A stretch of 31,844 nt of DNA from Chara braunii (taxonomy: Eukaryota; Streptophyta; Charophyceae; Charales; Characeae): assembly GCA_003427395.1 (NCBI GenBank), contig BFEA01000518.1:468595-500438 (forward strand). The letters run 5' to 3'. The position numbers and the translations under genes were made by a program. This document shows positions 18,991 to 30,418 of this stretch, one piece after another (positions within the stretch are counted from its first letter, which is position 1; every line of letters starts with the position of its first letter). Below the pieces are notes generated by a model that was given only the letters and a program-made list of their open reading frames with translations, was not told the DNA's origin and ran no database searches.

Positions 18991-19124
18991 CCTTCGGACA
19001 ACTAACGGCGGGGAACCGGTGCACAGCACCAGACACACACTATGCCTGCCTCGTCCTAAATCCACACCTCCCCCCTCGTGCTCTGATTACATACATTGTG
19101 AAATGATCATTCGTAGCAACAGCG

Positions 19125-19154
19125 TGATAAATTGTGATAAATTGTGATAAATTG
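19125..19154. repeat. three tandem copies of a 10-bp unit
   Basis: TGATAAATTG is repeated three times, 36 bp before the ATG of LINE ORF1. The AT-rich unit contrasts with the GC-rich surroundings. Confidence 0.8.
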
Positions 19155-19189
19155 TTATATAGTGAATAATAGTGAGATCGTGATAAGCA

Positions 19190-22100
19190 ATGCCGCCCGA
19201 GGTAAGGATACACCCACCACGTGCAGAAGAGGGGATGGGGAAGGGTGGAACAAAGCCCCCTCCATCCTCGGACAACTTGGAGCTGAGTAGCAGAAGCCCT
19301 TCCAACACGGCACCGGGACAGGGGGGGGATAATGGACCGATGAAGGGAAAGGCCCCGACCACGAGCCACCCAAATGCTCCCCGGCTCCCAGATGGCCCAG
19401 ACAAGGGATTACAATGGGAGCACCACACGACACCGGGACTGGAACAAGCTAACAGAACATGGAAGGACAGGCTGGTGGGAAACGGATCGCAAACCACACC
19501 TGACCCTGCCACTTCAGCCAGCTGTAAAAAATCGCCCCCCCAGCTCCTGCGAGCACTTTCAGCTCCGGCTCAATCGGATGCAAATAGATCAGCCTCCCTT
19601 GATTCCATCGCCCCTCTTAAGAGTCACTTTATCCAGCAATTGTATGTCNAGCCCGAAANGAAATTCCAAGTGAAGGAAGGCTACATATACCCTCACTCAA
19701 TATTCCNGCCACGGGCCAGAGCCACCANAGACCTCATCTACACGCAAAGAGCAGTCCACTTCCGATTTCAGCCCATGCANCCGGGAANAGCGATCAACGA
19801 CAGGGTTAAATGGATTACAGACAGGCTGGCCATGATCAAACCAGACAGACAGTTGGTTCACGACCACTTCCTTATTGAAGTGGANAACCCATAATGTATT
19901 ACGGTGGTTGCCCTGTACTCGACAGACAGGCAACTCTTGCTCAAGAACGGAGTTCTGCAATTCAGGGGGAGGCAGGTGCGGGTGTCTCCCTGGTCACCGG
20001 TCGATCCGCAATCGGNNGACGAACGGAGAGAACACCTGATGGAGACCAACTTCTGGGTTGAACTTAGATTTGTCCCCCTGTGCGTGCAAGGCGCGATTCT
20101 GACTGNCCTCGAAAATATCGCTCCCGTCAAAGGTTTCATAANAGACCTCCCTCAATTCCTGGGTAAAAGGGACGATTCCCTGCTTGTTGCCNTGNATTGG
20201 GATGAGTCNTGCCCCTTTCCCCTCAATGACGAATGNAGATACTCCCTCGGGGGAAGAGAGTTCTCTGTCCCCGTTAGCCACACACAGGACCCCTGGTGTT
20301 ACGCATGTAAGATAAGGGGTCACCTGTGCTCGGACGAAACTTGCCCNACGACCANAAACAACAGAAAAAAAGGCATCAAGGGCCTTGTGACTCCGGATCC
20401 CGATGATGAGGAGAAGTGGTACCCGGAAGAGAAGGAACTACATGGCTGGCTCTTTAGAGCATTTGCTGATGGACGGGCAGGGACATGGATATGGCAGGGC
20501 GAAGGCCAACCGTNNGCCTTCCCCTCCGGAGCGAGNATTGAGTCCACCACCGACTNAAAANTCGCCGCCAATCCAAAAGTGACATCGGTTTCGGGTGACC
20601 CTGNAAATGAAGGGAGGAATCCTNCNCGCNGTGTTGAAACAAGAAAGGGAAAACAGAACAGGACGGGCAATGTCCACAAGACTAAATCTAGTAGAGATAA
20701 TGCGCTCGTGCCCTCANATGGACTTCGATCCCGCCCCCGGGTGGNGCAACCTCCACAAAAGAGTAAGGGCCTCCCGCCTGCCCCTCTGGTCTACAAACCC
20801 AAGCCCAAAAGGGGACCCGCGGCTCCCCCGGACGACCGGCCCCCTCAAAATGGCCNGACGGAGCACCGACATGGCCAGCTGAAGGATGGNNACAGCAACG
20901 GTCCTGGTAACCGGCAACCATCACAGNCACCCCTACTTCCACAACCTCAAACNGCACAAACCGTATCATCACAGAAAGACCAAAGTCACCCTGTGCATAA
21001 GGAGGCCTCCNACCGAATGCANCANTCCCTGGCGTCTGAAGTTCTGGAACAACACCCGGCTCANACAACCTNTATAGCAACGCCGCTCCGGGGGCAGGAT
21101 GTTGCGACACAANAGGATTTGTCGATGAGGCGATATGACAGACCAGACCATGCTGCACACGACCGACAGGGAGATGGGAATGCACTGGCCACTTGCAATG
21201 GGGAAGCTGAGAAACCGACCGTGATACAGCTGTGNAAACCGGACTGCGCCCCTCTCTCCCGCAATGGTCCTTCGGTGGCACTCTGTGAACNCNCTGACAG
21301 AGCAGTGCCACCCCTGGNAGTTGCGACACANCAGGATTTGTCGATGGGGCGATATGACAGACCAGACCATGCTGCACACGACCGACAGGNAGATGGGAAT
21401 GCGCTGGCCACNTGCNATGGGGAAGCTGAGAAAGCGACCGTGATACANCTGTGCAAACTGGACTGCGCCCCTCTCTCCCGCAANGGTCCTTCGGTGGCAC
21501 TCTGCNAACACTCTGACAGAGCAGTGCCACCCCTGGCAGCTGACAACAATGGACGACAAGCTGATTGGCTGGCTCATGGGATACAGCCATTCANTAAAAC
21601 TGAAGGGGATATGCAACTGGCCACACACGCAGTGAACCGGTCNTNGGAGTCGGGAGAGACGTCCTCGGCAGTCGCCAGCAGGGACGTGGCTAACACAGTG
21701 GAGGTAAGAAATTCCAAAATCCTTAACCCCCACCAAATGTGGCTCAAAGCNAACTCCCTCCTCACCAAGATCAAAGGTGCAGCACTCTCCCAACCCCGGG
21801 GTGTCTCAAAAGGAAAGCTGAAATTGTCGGCTGCCTCCCCCCGTTCAGTNTCGGAAATGCCGCTCTCCATAACACAGGCTCCACCAGGGAACGTCCACCC
21901 ACCAGAGGTCCTCTCAGAGTCNCGGCAAAAGCTGCCAGGTCNCGGTCTCACCCGCGGTGCTATGTTATCACAACCCCCCGTTTGATCCCCGCAGTAGCCG
22001 CACACTNAGTCCTGCGATGTGGGTCCGGCTGCGGAGCCACCCGCCACGATTAGCTTGAGGCTATCACCGTCACAGCTACCGTCACAGTCTCAATCACAAC

Positions 22101-22312
22101 TGCAGACACATGGGGAGCCAGGAATAAAACCACAGTCCCGGGAGGGGGATGGGGGTGGNNNACGGGAGTATGCTCCANGGCGAGAAAGAGTACCCGNCCT
22201 TGACGAGAAAGGGCCACAGGCTGCTAGGCTCACCGAAGTCGTCTCGGAACTCACCGGCGAGCNAAAATTCCTGCTGCTCGNTCCCACGGGAAAATCCAAG
22301 CACCAGACTCGT
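19190..22312 (+). pseudogene. LINE ORF1, N-terminal part: DUF4283-like plus zinc-knuckle Gag
   Basis: The probable nucleic-acid-binding protein of the LINE ribonucleoprotein. The first ATG (19190, MPPEVRIHPP) opens the frame. After a low-complexity leader, a DUF4283-like region has VHDHFLIEV, then NGVLQFRGRQVRVSPWSP, then FWVELRFVPL; in plant LINE proteins this family has the order 'gpW..g..l.l.pW.P' followed by 'vWvrl'. A CCHC knuckle WCYACKIRGHLCSDETC (20294-20344) has spacing CX2CX4HX6C rather than the usual HX4C. A basic/Pro-rich tail follows, with an in-frame 73-residue tandem duplication. The frame is interrupted by TAA (19892), TGA (21983) and TAG (21995). It leaves this frame at a C12 run (22313-22324). 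The stops at 21983 and 21995 could instead be the true ORF1 end. Confidence 0.8.
21101..21538 (+). repeat. 219-bp in-frame tandem duplication in LINE ORF1
   Basis: GTTGCGACACA(A/N).AGGATTTGTCGATG starts at 21101 and again at 21320. The two 219-bp units are nearly identical and each encodes 73 residues (YDRPDHAAHDRQ..., ...DCAPLSR.GPSVALC...DRAVPPL). The length is a multiple of three, so the frame is kept. Confidence 0.85.
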
Positions 22313-22324
22313 CCCCCCCCCCCC

Positions 22325-24731
22325 TCAAGAAGACGGGTTGGTTCTATGCAGGGCGACCCCGGACCGCCCGCACTCTGGGCCTCAACAACCAATGGCGGAC
22401 CCNGAACCCCAATCCGCCTCTCNGGAAGTGGAGAACGATCACTTGGAACACGAGAAGGTCCAAACTGGCCAGCAACGGCCAATGGCGCTTCAACAGCACT
22501 CCGACCCGCACGAGCAGCACCCAAACACTGGAGTCGAGTCTCACCAACAAGCCACGGCTCCACAGGGGAAGCAGTCCATTCAGGACAGCGGATGGATCCG
22601 CCCGCCGGAGTGACCTGGGTATCCATCCGACACGCTGCAATTGGACCACCTTGCATATCATCAGACCCTCCAATTGCATGACCAACAACAACAACAACAT
22701 GTAGAGAAGTGGCAGCAGACCTGGGTGCACCCACAACAACAACACGAGGCCTGCCAGCACCAGCAACAAGGTCCCACACAGCACCATCAGCCGCTTACCT
22801 GCCCGCAGCAAGAGGAAAACCATCACCTGCCTCGATCGCTGTTGGCCCTGCAGCAGCAGCAGGTGCAGCTGCAATTCATGCACAACATCCAGGCCCCGCC
22901 GGCGGAGAGCCACCTCCAACAACAAAACCCGCGACAACAGGATTACTTGCCGCAACAGCAGCAGCATAACGACATTATGCCTCAAATGCAAATGCAGGAC
23001 CAGCGACAGCAGCAACAGCAATGCATGCAACAGAATGACTGTGAGGAGCACCTCCGGCGGCTGCTCCAAGCACAGCTGGCGCAATATCAACAGCAACAAT
23101 ACCAGGATAGGCTGACACATCAGCATCTGTTGCTCCAACACTTGCACTTGCATTGGCAGCCCCAGCTTTGCTGTCAACAGCAACAAGTTCTGCAGCAGCA
23201 GCAACTTCAACTCCATATGTTCTGGCAGCAAGAGGCAGAGAGCCAAAAAGCGCAGGAACAACACCCGCANCCTATGTCGGATCATTNTGCCCTTTCTCTT
23301 CCGGACTGGTACAACGACAGGCAGATCCCTGAGGACATGGACACATTTGCCCCCTTTTCTGATCTGCCACAGCCTGTTCAACAGCAACAGCAAGCCCNGC
23401 CTGATCTGCTGCAGCCCGCNCAACTGCAACAGCATGCCCNGNCTGTGGATATGGAGGTAGAGTCGGTCCCCCCACAGTCGTCACCTCCGNAAGCGGCTGA
23501 CCCGCCGCCTTTGGCGGCGAACGAGGAGGNCCAGCAAAAATTGGCATTCCTCACCGAATGGACCCTCACCAAGATCTTCTCTATGTCNGATAATAAGTCG
23601 GGTGACAAACTGAACAACAGATNTTGGGGAGAGGCTAAAAGAGTTCTAATGTACAGCCCCAGGGTCCTGGCTACGNTNGACAAGTACAGCATAGTCTCTG
23701 CAATAGACNGGATGGATGTGGGAGCCGCAATTGTGCTNGTCGTCAATGATTTTCTAGACAAAATTCATAACTATGCCAACGCCCGGTTTGGACAGAAATC
23801 ANACAANNACATTCGACCGCTCCTGGAGGACACTGGGGAGGCATTCCTTCACGAGGGACTTGCCTGGCCCAAAGTATTGGTGCACGAACTTTGCACCACG
23901 CTGCATACCATNTAGGAACAACCGGGGATCGCTGGCCAGNAGCAANGGACAATGGATCTGGNTGTGACCCCCCCGNCATCACACGGCCCCCGCTCCATAC
24001 CTCAGCCNGCGGGGTCCGCCGAGGGTGCACCGATGGGGAGCTNAGTCGGGTTGCTGGAAAGTCAACCCTCCCGACCCCCAGGTGGTCCTGTTGTCCATGA
24101 TGACGATGACGCAGACNACAGCCAGTCACATTCAGACAACGACGACAGACAATTGGTGACTCTCCCGAAAAANATGCGNGAGGTGGTCCGNCTACAAGAG
24201 GATGACAACTCTCCGGTTGTGATGCCCCCGGGGGTAGCCATCTTCCCCATCAGAAGGGAGAAGGAGGGAGGCCAGTGGCTGTTGCGCCTTGGCCCCCCAC
24301 TGGACNCCACCCGCCAGTCTCAACAGCCGAAGTCCACACCAACGACGATGAACCTGACGGTTGAAGGCTGGAGGGGGAATCCCTCGACGACCGTGATCCT
24401 TAAGCGCCTAAAGTACTGGGTCAGGGAGTCTAACACTTCTGACGTGTTGGGGGTGGTCCTCCCTCAGACACACACATTCCCGAAGGGTATAATCCCAGCC
24501 CTGCTACTGCTGGACACCAAAAGCANAGCCACCAAAACCGGTACGGACTANAGGTGGTTCAGTCACCATCAACTGATGGACCTCCCCACAACAAGATTTG
24601 TGACCAACTATGCCTGGGTAGCGAGTAGGGTCCTCATCTTTATGCAGACCTCCTTGGAAGACAATATCCTCGAAGAGCACAACGAGTGGGATGACCCGCA
24701 GTGCGTGCTCCCCGTCAAGGTCGTGCCTTGA
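22325..24731 (+). pseudogene. LINE ORF1, C-terminal part or intermediate ORF with Q-rich segment
   Basis: In frame 0, directly after the C12 run, the reading becomes EVENDHLEHEKVQTGQQRPM and so on. A TGA at 22611 interrupts it. From about 22665 to 23430 the protein is extremely rich in Gln, with His, Leu and Met (for example LHDQQQQQHVEKWQQTW, QYQQQQYQDRLTHQHLLLQ), encoded by mixed CAA and CAG. This resembles a prion-like or condensate-forming domain. Next comes a helical segment I do not recognise (FLTEWTLTKIFSM..., EAKRVLMYSPRVLAT, VVNDFLDKIHNYANARFG). After a TAG at 23913 there is an acidic linker and a second unrecognised segment (NLTVEGWRGNPSTTVILKRL, LKYWVRESNTSDVLGVVLPQ). It ends at a TGA at 24729. 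It is probably continuous with the N-terminal part in an intact copy. Confidence 0.65.
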
Positions 24732-24743
24732 GGATCCGGACTT

Positions 24744-27700
24744 GTGATTGCAAAAGACCGCCAAAATGATGGTCCCTCCCCTACCGAATATTGTTGCAGC
24801 GAGCAGCAGCAGCAATGGTCCGGCCGCAGGGGCGGCCTCTTGACTCTTTGCCCCGAGCCACCCCCCCTTCACCGCCCCTCCGACCACCGCCCCCCCCAGG
24901 TTCTTCCTAGAGTCAAGGGGCCGACCCAATGGGCAACTAAACTGGCCCACGCAGACATAGACATTCAATCCCTTAATGTCAACGGCCTCATTCAAGCGTC
25001 GACAGAAAAAAAGGACGCGATCTTCGATATGTTCAAACCCGCGGTGGCGGGGTCATGACCAGATGTCGTCTGCATCCAAGAAACACACCTGCAGGACACT
25101 CCAGCGCATAACGTGAAAGGGAAATTTATATGGCCATATGTGTCCTACTCGGCACCGACCAAAAATAGGGCATCTGCAAGGGTGGCGATCTGGCTTCCCC
25201 CGTCCTCCCGATTGAACCCGGTTACCATGGACAGGGATGAACAGTACGGGAGGTGGGTCTGCCTCAAAGTCTCCTTCAAAGAAGAAGAGTTTTACCTGAC
25301 CAATGTCTACGCACCAAACGACCCCGCTGGTAGGGTAGAGTTCTGGGTCTCTCTTCAAACCCGGCTGCCGGTCGACGCCCCGCATATCTGAATGGGGGAC
25401 TTTAATACTACACTCGACCCGGCTATGGATCGTAGGTCCCCCCCCCGCTCGCAAGATCACGGGGATCCGCAGCAGACCGGAGTGGGGCTGGATGTGCTCA
25501 TGCTCAGGCAATTTATGGCGGACCGCCAGCTGGAGGATATGTACAGACTGCTGCACCCCTCCCAACGTATCTATACGTGCATGTCATCCAGAGGTGAACG
25601 TGGCCTGGCCAGCTCTCGCATAGACCTCTCATTGGTTTCAATGGACCTGGCCAGCCTAGTTACAACAGCAGAAATAACAACCATTAGCCCCTGCAAGTCC
25701 TTTGACCACCGCATGATCACACTTGGCCTATCCTGGCATAATCACGTTCAGAGGGGTCCTGGGTTCTTCAAATTGAACACATCTCTGCTCCCCCTCTCGA
25801 AATTTAAAGATACCATCACTTCGTTCTGGGAATACTGGCAAACTCGGAAACNAGTGTCAGGCGATAGAGTGAAATGGTTTAATGATGGTGTGGCGCAAAT
25901 GAGAGAAAGAGNCAAAAAGTTCTCCATACAGCACGCCAGGGAACGCAAGGCTCTCCTTGAAAAACTCATGAAGGACNTGGAGGAGTGGGACGACCAGCTT
26001 ATGGACGATCCACAACATGACGCCACATTTGACAGACTGCAGGAAGCCAGAGACCACCTCCAAGCCTATATTGAACAGCAAGCACAAGCATGGAGGATCT
26101 TAGCAAGGATAAAACGAACGCACACGGACGGCACAATGGCAAAAACATTTTTCAACAAAGCGAGAGCCAGAGCGAGAGCCAGAGCGAGAGCCAACACCTT
26201 CCCCGTGCTCAGACACCCTCTGGACGAGGCGGCTCAACCCGCAAATAATGCTTACTCCATAACAGATTATGCAGCTCAATATTACCGGAACCTTTTCACC
26301 TCTCAAACACCCAACAAGCCTGCGGAAGGGCTAGAGACGAGCTCTTAGCTACAGTCCATACCCACCTCACAGACTCTCAAAAGAATGACCTTGACGCCCC
26401 CCTCACTCAACAAGAGGTCTGGGAGGCGCTGAGAGACATGAAGGATGAAAAGACTCCCGGTATCGACGCGTTTCCAAAGGAATTCTGGGCTCGATTCTGG
26501 GACCTTCTTAAGGACGATCTGATGGAGTATATCTTGGCGGTCCAGAAAGAGGGAACTTTTGGGGGCATGATCGGACAAGGAGTGACCACACTCCTTTACA
26601 AAAAGGGCGATAAGGAGGACATTAGAAATTACAGACCCATAACCCTCCTTCCGGTCCCATACAAGATGGCGGTGAAGGCGATGACGAAAAGGTTGCTGCC
26701 CTATATGAATCCATTGATCCACCCCGACCAGTCGGGCTTCATGCCTAATCGTAATATTCAGGATAATGTTCTGCTGGTCAATGAAACCATCAAGTACGCC
26801 CGCCAACGGAAGATCCAAGCTGCTATCATTTTCATTGATTTTGAAAAAGCCTACGATCATGTTGATTGGGACTTTCTAGACATGTGCCTGGATAGGATGA
26901 ATTTCGGGCCGACCTTTTGCCACTGGGTACAAATCTTTCATAATACGGCCACCACGAACGTCATGCTCAACGGCCACCTGTCACCACCAATACATCTCCA
27001 GAGGTCGGTGCGGCAGGGTGACCCCATCGCACCTATGCTGTTTGTGATTGTGATGGAGGCATTGGCCTCCTCCATCAGAGCTCACCCTAACATCAGCAGA
27101 GTGCCTATCCCGAAAATCCTGGTCCACCTTATCCCAGTGACATCGCTGTTCGCAGACGACCTCACTGTCCTCATCAAAGCAGATGAAGACAGTGTNCGCG
27201 CCCTCTCANAAATAATACACCTNTTCTCGCTCGCAGCAGACATGAAAGTNAATTGGGGGGCAAAAACGGAAGGATGGTGGCTTCACCCTCAAGGAGAGCC
27301 CCCGCCGCAAGAACCTGCAGTGGCTTGGGCACGAAAAGAAGATGCCATTCGAATATTGGGGGTGAGGCTAACAGCACTAGGTCCCCCACAAGACCATGGA
27401 GAGGCGCTGGTCAACCTCGCCATTGGCCNATTGGCAAGATGGGAGGGGCTACATACCTCANTGGTGGGTAGGGCCTTGGCAATAAACAATGCAATCTTGG
27501 CAGCTATCTGGTACAAACTAGCGGTCTGGCCACTTAAAAGGCGTCAATATGCCAGACTCGGGAAAGCTTTGACTACTTACCTCTGGAAAAATAGTGCTAA
27601 AGCAGAGGGGTGTATATCAAGGGTGAGTTGGGATGTTCTTACGCAGCCAAGAACCAAGGGAGGATTAGGAATCCTGGACACTGAGAGGGAAAGTGAAGCA

Positions 27701-29425
27701 CTGATCTTCAAAGTTGTGGTCAGACTGTTGATAGGCAACGACATCCCCTAGTCTCAACTTGCCTGCCTTCAGATCGCCTCCCTCGCACCAGAAGCACTTA
27801 CAGACGAGAGGTTGCACCCCTTCCAATCGTTGACCAATACCGACTGGTCTCTGCCTTCCCCCCCGCAACAACGGCAGAGGACCAACCTGAGGCAGGCGGT
27901 GAGAGCAGATATCCCCCAAGACCCCCTGTGGCCATATATGATTAACCTGTGAAGAAGGCGTGGGCCGAAGCAAAAACAGCCCCCGAATAGATGGCAGGAC
28001 ATTTGGAGGCAACCTCTGTTTGGTAATCCTCGCGTCCTTGACGAAAATGGCAAGCCCTTCAGTCTCAGGAATAACTCCCCATGGCTTACTTGGGCAAGAA
28101 GGGGAATATACANAATAGGGGACTTGTGGGACCCNCGTGCAAACGACTGGGCAACAACCGAACAACTGCGACGCAAACTCAAGCATGCCAGAAACGTGGG
28201 CGACAGAAAGGTCATGCTCATGGAGGCCCTCCCTCTCGCGTGGCGTCTCACTATCCAGAATGGNCCCNATGTCAGNGATGATGANTGGATTGTCAAATTT
28301 ACAGACCTGCCTCNCCCGCTTTCAGTGTTTAGGGTCTGCAGTAATGATGATGGGCACTGTGCGCTGCAAGCATACGACCTNCTGAGCCCTGGGGCCAGAT
28401 TCTCGCAATTCGCTAGAAACGACAATCTTGATGGGACCGAAAGTTGGGGGGGGCTGATGCATGTACGTGTTGTGGGGGACCCACAAGATGGGCTCTTTGT
28501 CTTTGAACCTACAACCCCGGTGGCCAAACTCCCTTTTGACCCGGCTGAATGGGAATGGCCTGGCCCCAAGCCGATGCGCATATGGGACTANANAGTCAAA
28601 GGAGGGTANAGGGCCTCAAGGACCGCCCCGGAGATCGCCCAAACCCTGTNTGCCAGATGGGTGNGTGACTCACCTCTGGACTCACATATGATAACTGACC
28701 TGCCGTGGGCTAAGTATGCCAAGANTATGCCCACGAATCTGCGTGCCCTGCAATNGCAAATTGTTCACCGGTGCCTGCCCACTCCCGATTGGCTGGTGTC
28801 TCGTACCGACCTCGAACAAAAAGGGNTGTTGTCGCCTTTATGTGCGTACTGCGGCAGAACAACGCCTCCAGCCAGGGCCACCTTGGAACATTGTTTATTG
28901 GCCTGCCCCATGGTCACCCAGCTGTGGCAATGGTGGGATGCAGCCTTTCGATCCCTCACAGGGGAGCAAATTCCATGGGACCTGGGGCTACTGCTCCTGG
29001 GGAAAAAACAGATCCTGATGAACCATTGGTCCCCCTATGCAACTAATCTCTTCTCTTACACAAGACTGTGAGTGCTCATGTTAGCCAGGAGAGCCCGCTG
29101 CTCCTTCGAAAGAAGGGACCACCAATTTGGCCTGCCGCAAGCCCAACAAGCCTTGGAAGACATTATCAGGTCCTACACGCAAGAAGCATGGAGGGCATTC
29201 ATCCGCGACTATAAGGAGGAGAAGGACCCTAACGTTCGGGAAGCGCTAAAATCGGCCTTCTGCCTGTTGTGGCAGGATCCGAGCCGAACATTTTTTGAAC
29301 TAGACAGTGAGCTCAATATCCACTGGAAACAGTGGAGGGCCACAGAGCCACTGTGGCAGAGGAGACCCTTCCACTCCTTCCAAGTCCCCTTCCTACAACC
29401 TAACTTCGTTTTGGTAACACAATAG
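24744..29425 (+). pseudogene. LINE ORF2: AP endonuclease, reverse transcriptase, zinc-binding C-terminus
   Basis: This protein nicks target DNA and copies the LINE RNA at the nick. Endonuclease motifs are SLNVNGL (about 24969), CIQETHL (about 25072), FYLTNVYAPND, MGDFNTTLD (25392), SRIDLSLVSMD and SFDHRMITLGL. A coiled linker contains an Ala-Arg run (26160-26192). RT motifs are NYRPITLLPVPYK, DQSGFMPNRNIQDNVLLVNE, FIDFEKAYDHVDW, RQGDPIAPMLF and the catalytic FADD (27149-27160). The order and wording fit the L1 clade. A zf-RVT-like CAYCG...EHCLLAC follows (28841-28906). The frame is broken by TGA 25056, TGA 25389, a shift near 26310-26335 (frame 0 to frame 2), TAG 27749, TGA 27951 and TGA 29069. 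No in-frame ATG precedes the endonuclease after the stop at 24729. An ATGATG at 24766 in another frame, followed by C-runs, may be the real start. Confidence 0.9.
26160..26192 (+). repeat. 12-bp microrepeat encoding alternating Ala-Arg
   Basis: GCGAGAGCCAGA is repeated 2.75 times, giving an (AR)5A run between the endonuclease and RT of LINE ORF2. It is in frame and probably a basic linker. Confidence 0.85.
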
Positions 29426-30253
29426 GGCTCCAATGGGGGTCCCCGCCCGCAGACTGATTCACACTGCACGCTCAAGGGATACATCCTTTGACGCTGACGG
29501 TGGCCTGGACACTGCCCTTCCTCTTCTCGCCCACCTCGTTTCCCCTCTCTTCTCTCTTTCCTCTCTCCGCCCATCCTTTGCCCCCGCTGCTCTATACCCC
29601 CACCCTTTCTCCCTCATTCCGTTCCCCTTTTCTCCAACGATCTCAAGCGAGGCAGGACCAAGAAGAGGAGCGATTGCGAACGACAAAAGTGGCACCAGCG
29701 GACACGCATGAGGTGGAACCGCGGGAGGAGAGCCATTGCTAGCTCGCAATGGTTGGACACAGGCTTCAGTCACAACAATACCTTGGGGAGGGGTGAGCTG
29801 CAGTTCGCACTGCATAGCCACGGCCTACCCCTCCCGGGCAATATGTTCGAACGTCAGACCAAACAGGATCTTCCCTTCAAAGAGTATTCAGGGGTCGATT
29901 CTCTAGCAATAAGGACAACAGACAGGACGCTGATAGGATTGTGGAGACAATGGGAGGGGTCGATGTGGTGGTCCGTTGATGCCTCTCTGATTAAATAAGT
30001 ACCATAACCGCTTTTATAACTATTTCACTCGGGGGGCTGCAAACACCTGGGATAGTCGCCTGTCGTTGGCAGCACTGGGAGAGCATATACANATTTGAAT
30101 GATTGGGCGGGTAGCTTCTCAGGTGGGGGTCTGGCCATAGGCAAGTAAGAGCTGCACAAAGGTAGTGGGAAACATGCAGCCCGGAGGGATANAAGGCAGC
30201 TCCAGAGCAACAACTTCATGGCCAAATGCCCGAACACTCATTGTGCTGCAAAG
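29426..30253. other. probable LINE 3' UTR and flank
   Basis: A strongly pyrimidine-rich tract (about 29515-29640) follows the last LINE stop. A 96-codon open frame at 29708-29998 has no recognised motif. I found no poly(A) tail or target duplication marking the LINE end. Confidence 0.4.
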
Positions 30254-30384
30254 TTGTATTTGTGGGACGCTGGGCCCGTTTTCCAGCAGGTGCTGCTCCC
30301 CACCAATAGATGGAGCCTCCTGGGGGGTGGTAGGAGTGACTGCTCTTATCAGCATTCCTAGCACCCACCCGGGCAGTGTTTGGC

Positions 30385-30418
<34 letters not shown>

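Larger units (their letters stand above)
19190..29425 (+). mobile_element. L1-type LINE retrotransposon, near full length but mutated
   Basis: From 5' to 3' it has a Gag-like ORF1 with a DUF4283-like region and zinc knuckle, a Q-rich segment and further ORF1-like sequence, then ORF2 with AP-type endonuclease, reverse transcriptase and a C-terminal zinc-binding region. Several in-frame stops and at least two frame shifts make this copy inactive as read. Many single Ns suggest consensus conflict between multiple genomic copies. The coordinates cover the coding part; the 5' UTR probably extends into 17.3-19.2 kb and the 3' UTR past 29425. No tail or target duplication was recognised. Confidence 0.9.

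Noticed and set aside
21101-21538. CRISPR-like repeat
   Set aside because: Two adjacent 219-bp coding units are not a CRISPR array, and the genome is eukaryotic.
20688-21793. Long minus-strand open frames opposite LINE ORF1
   Set aside because: They are shadow frames of the duplicated ORF1 region; the plus-strand Gag features explain the sequence.
22344-23435. 363-codon Leu-rich minus-strand open frame
   Set aside because: It is the antisense of the CAG/CAA-rich segment (CTG/TTG Leu codons), not a membrane protein.
25056-29071. Selenocysteine or programmed readthrough at the LINE TGAs
   Set aside because: There are many stops of all three types, none has an obvious stem or readthrough context, and decay of CGA/CAG/CAA codons explains them more simply.
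29708-29998. Separate small gene after the LINE
   Set aside because: The 96-codon frame has no recognisable domain and lies in likely 3' UTR or flank; the support is insufficient.
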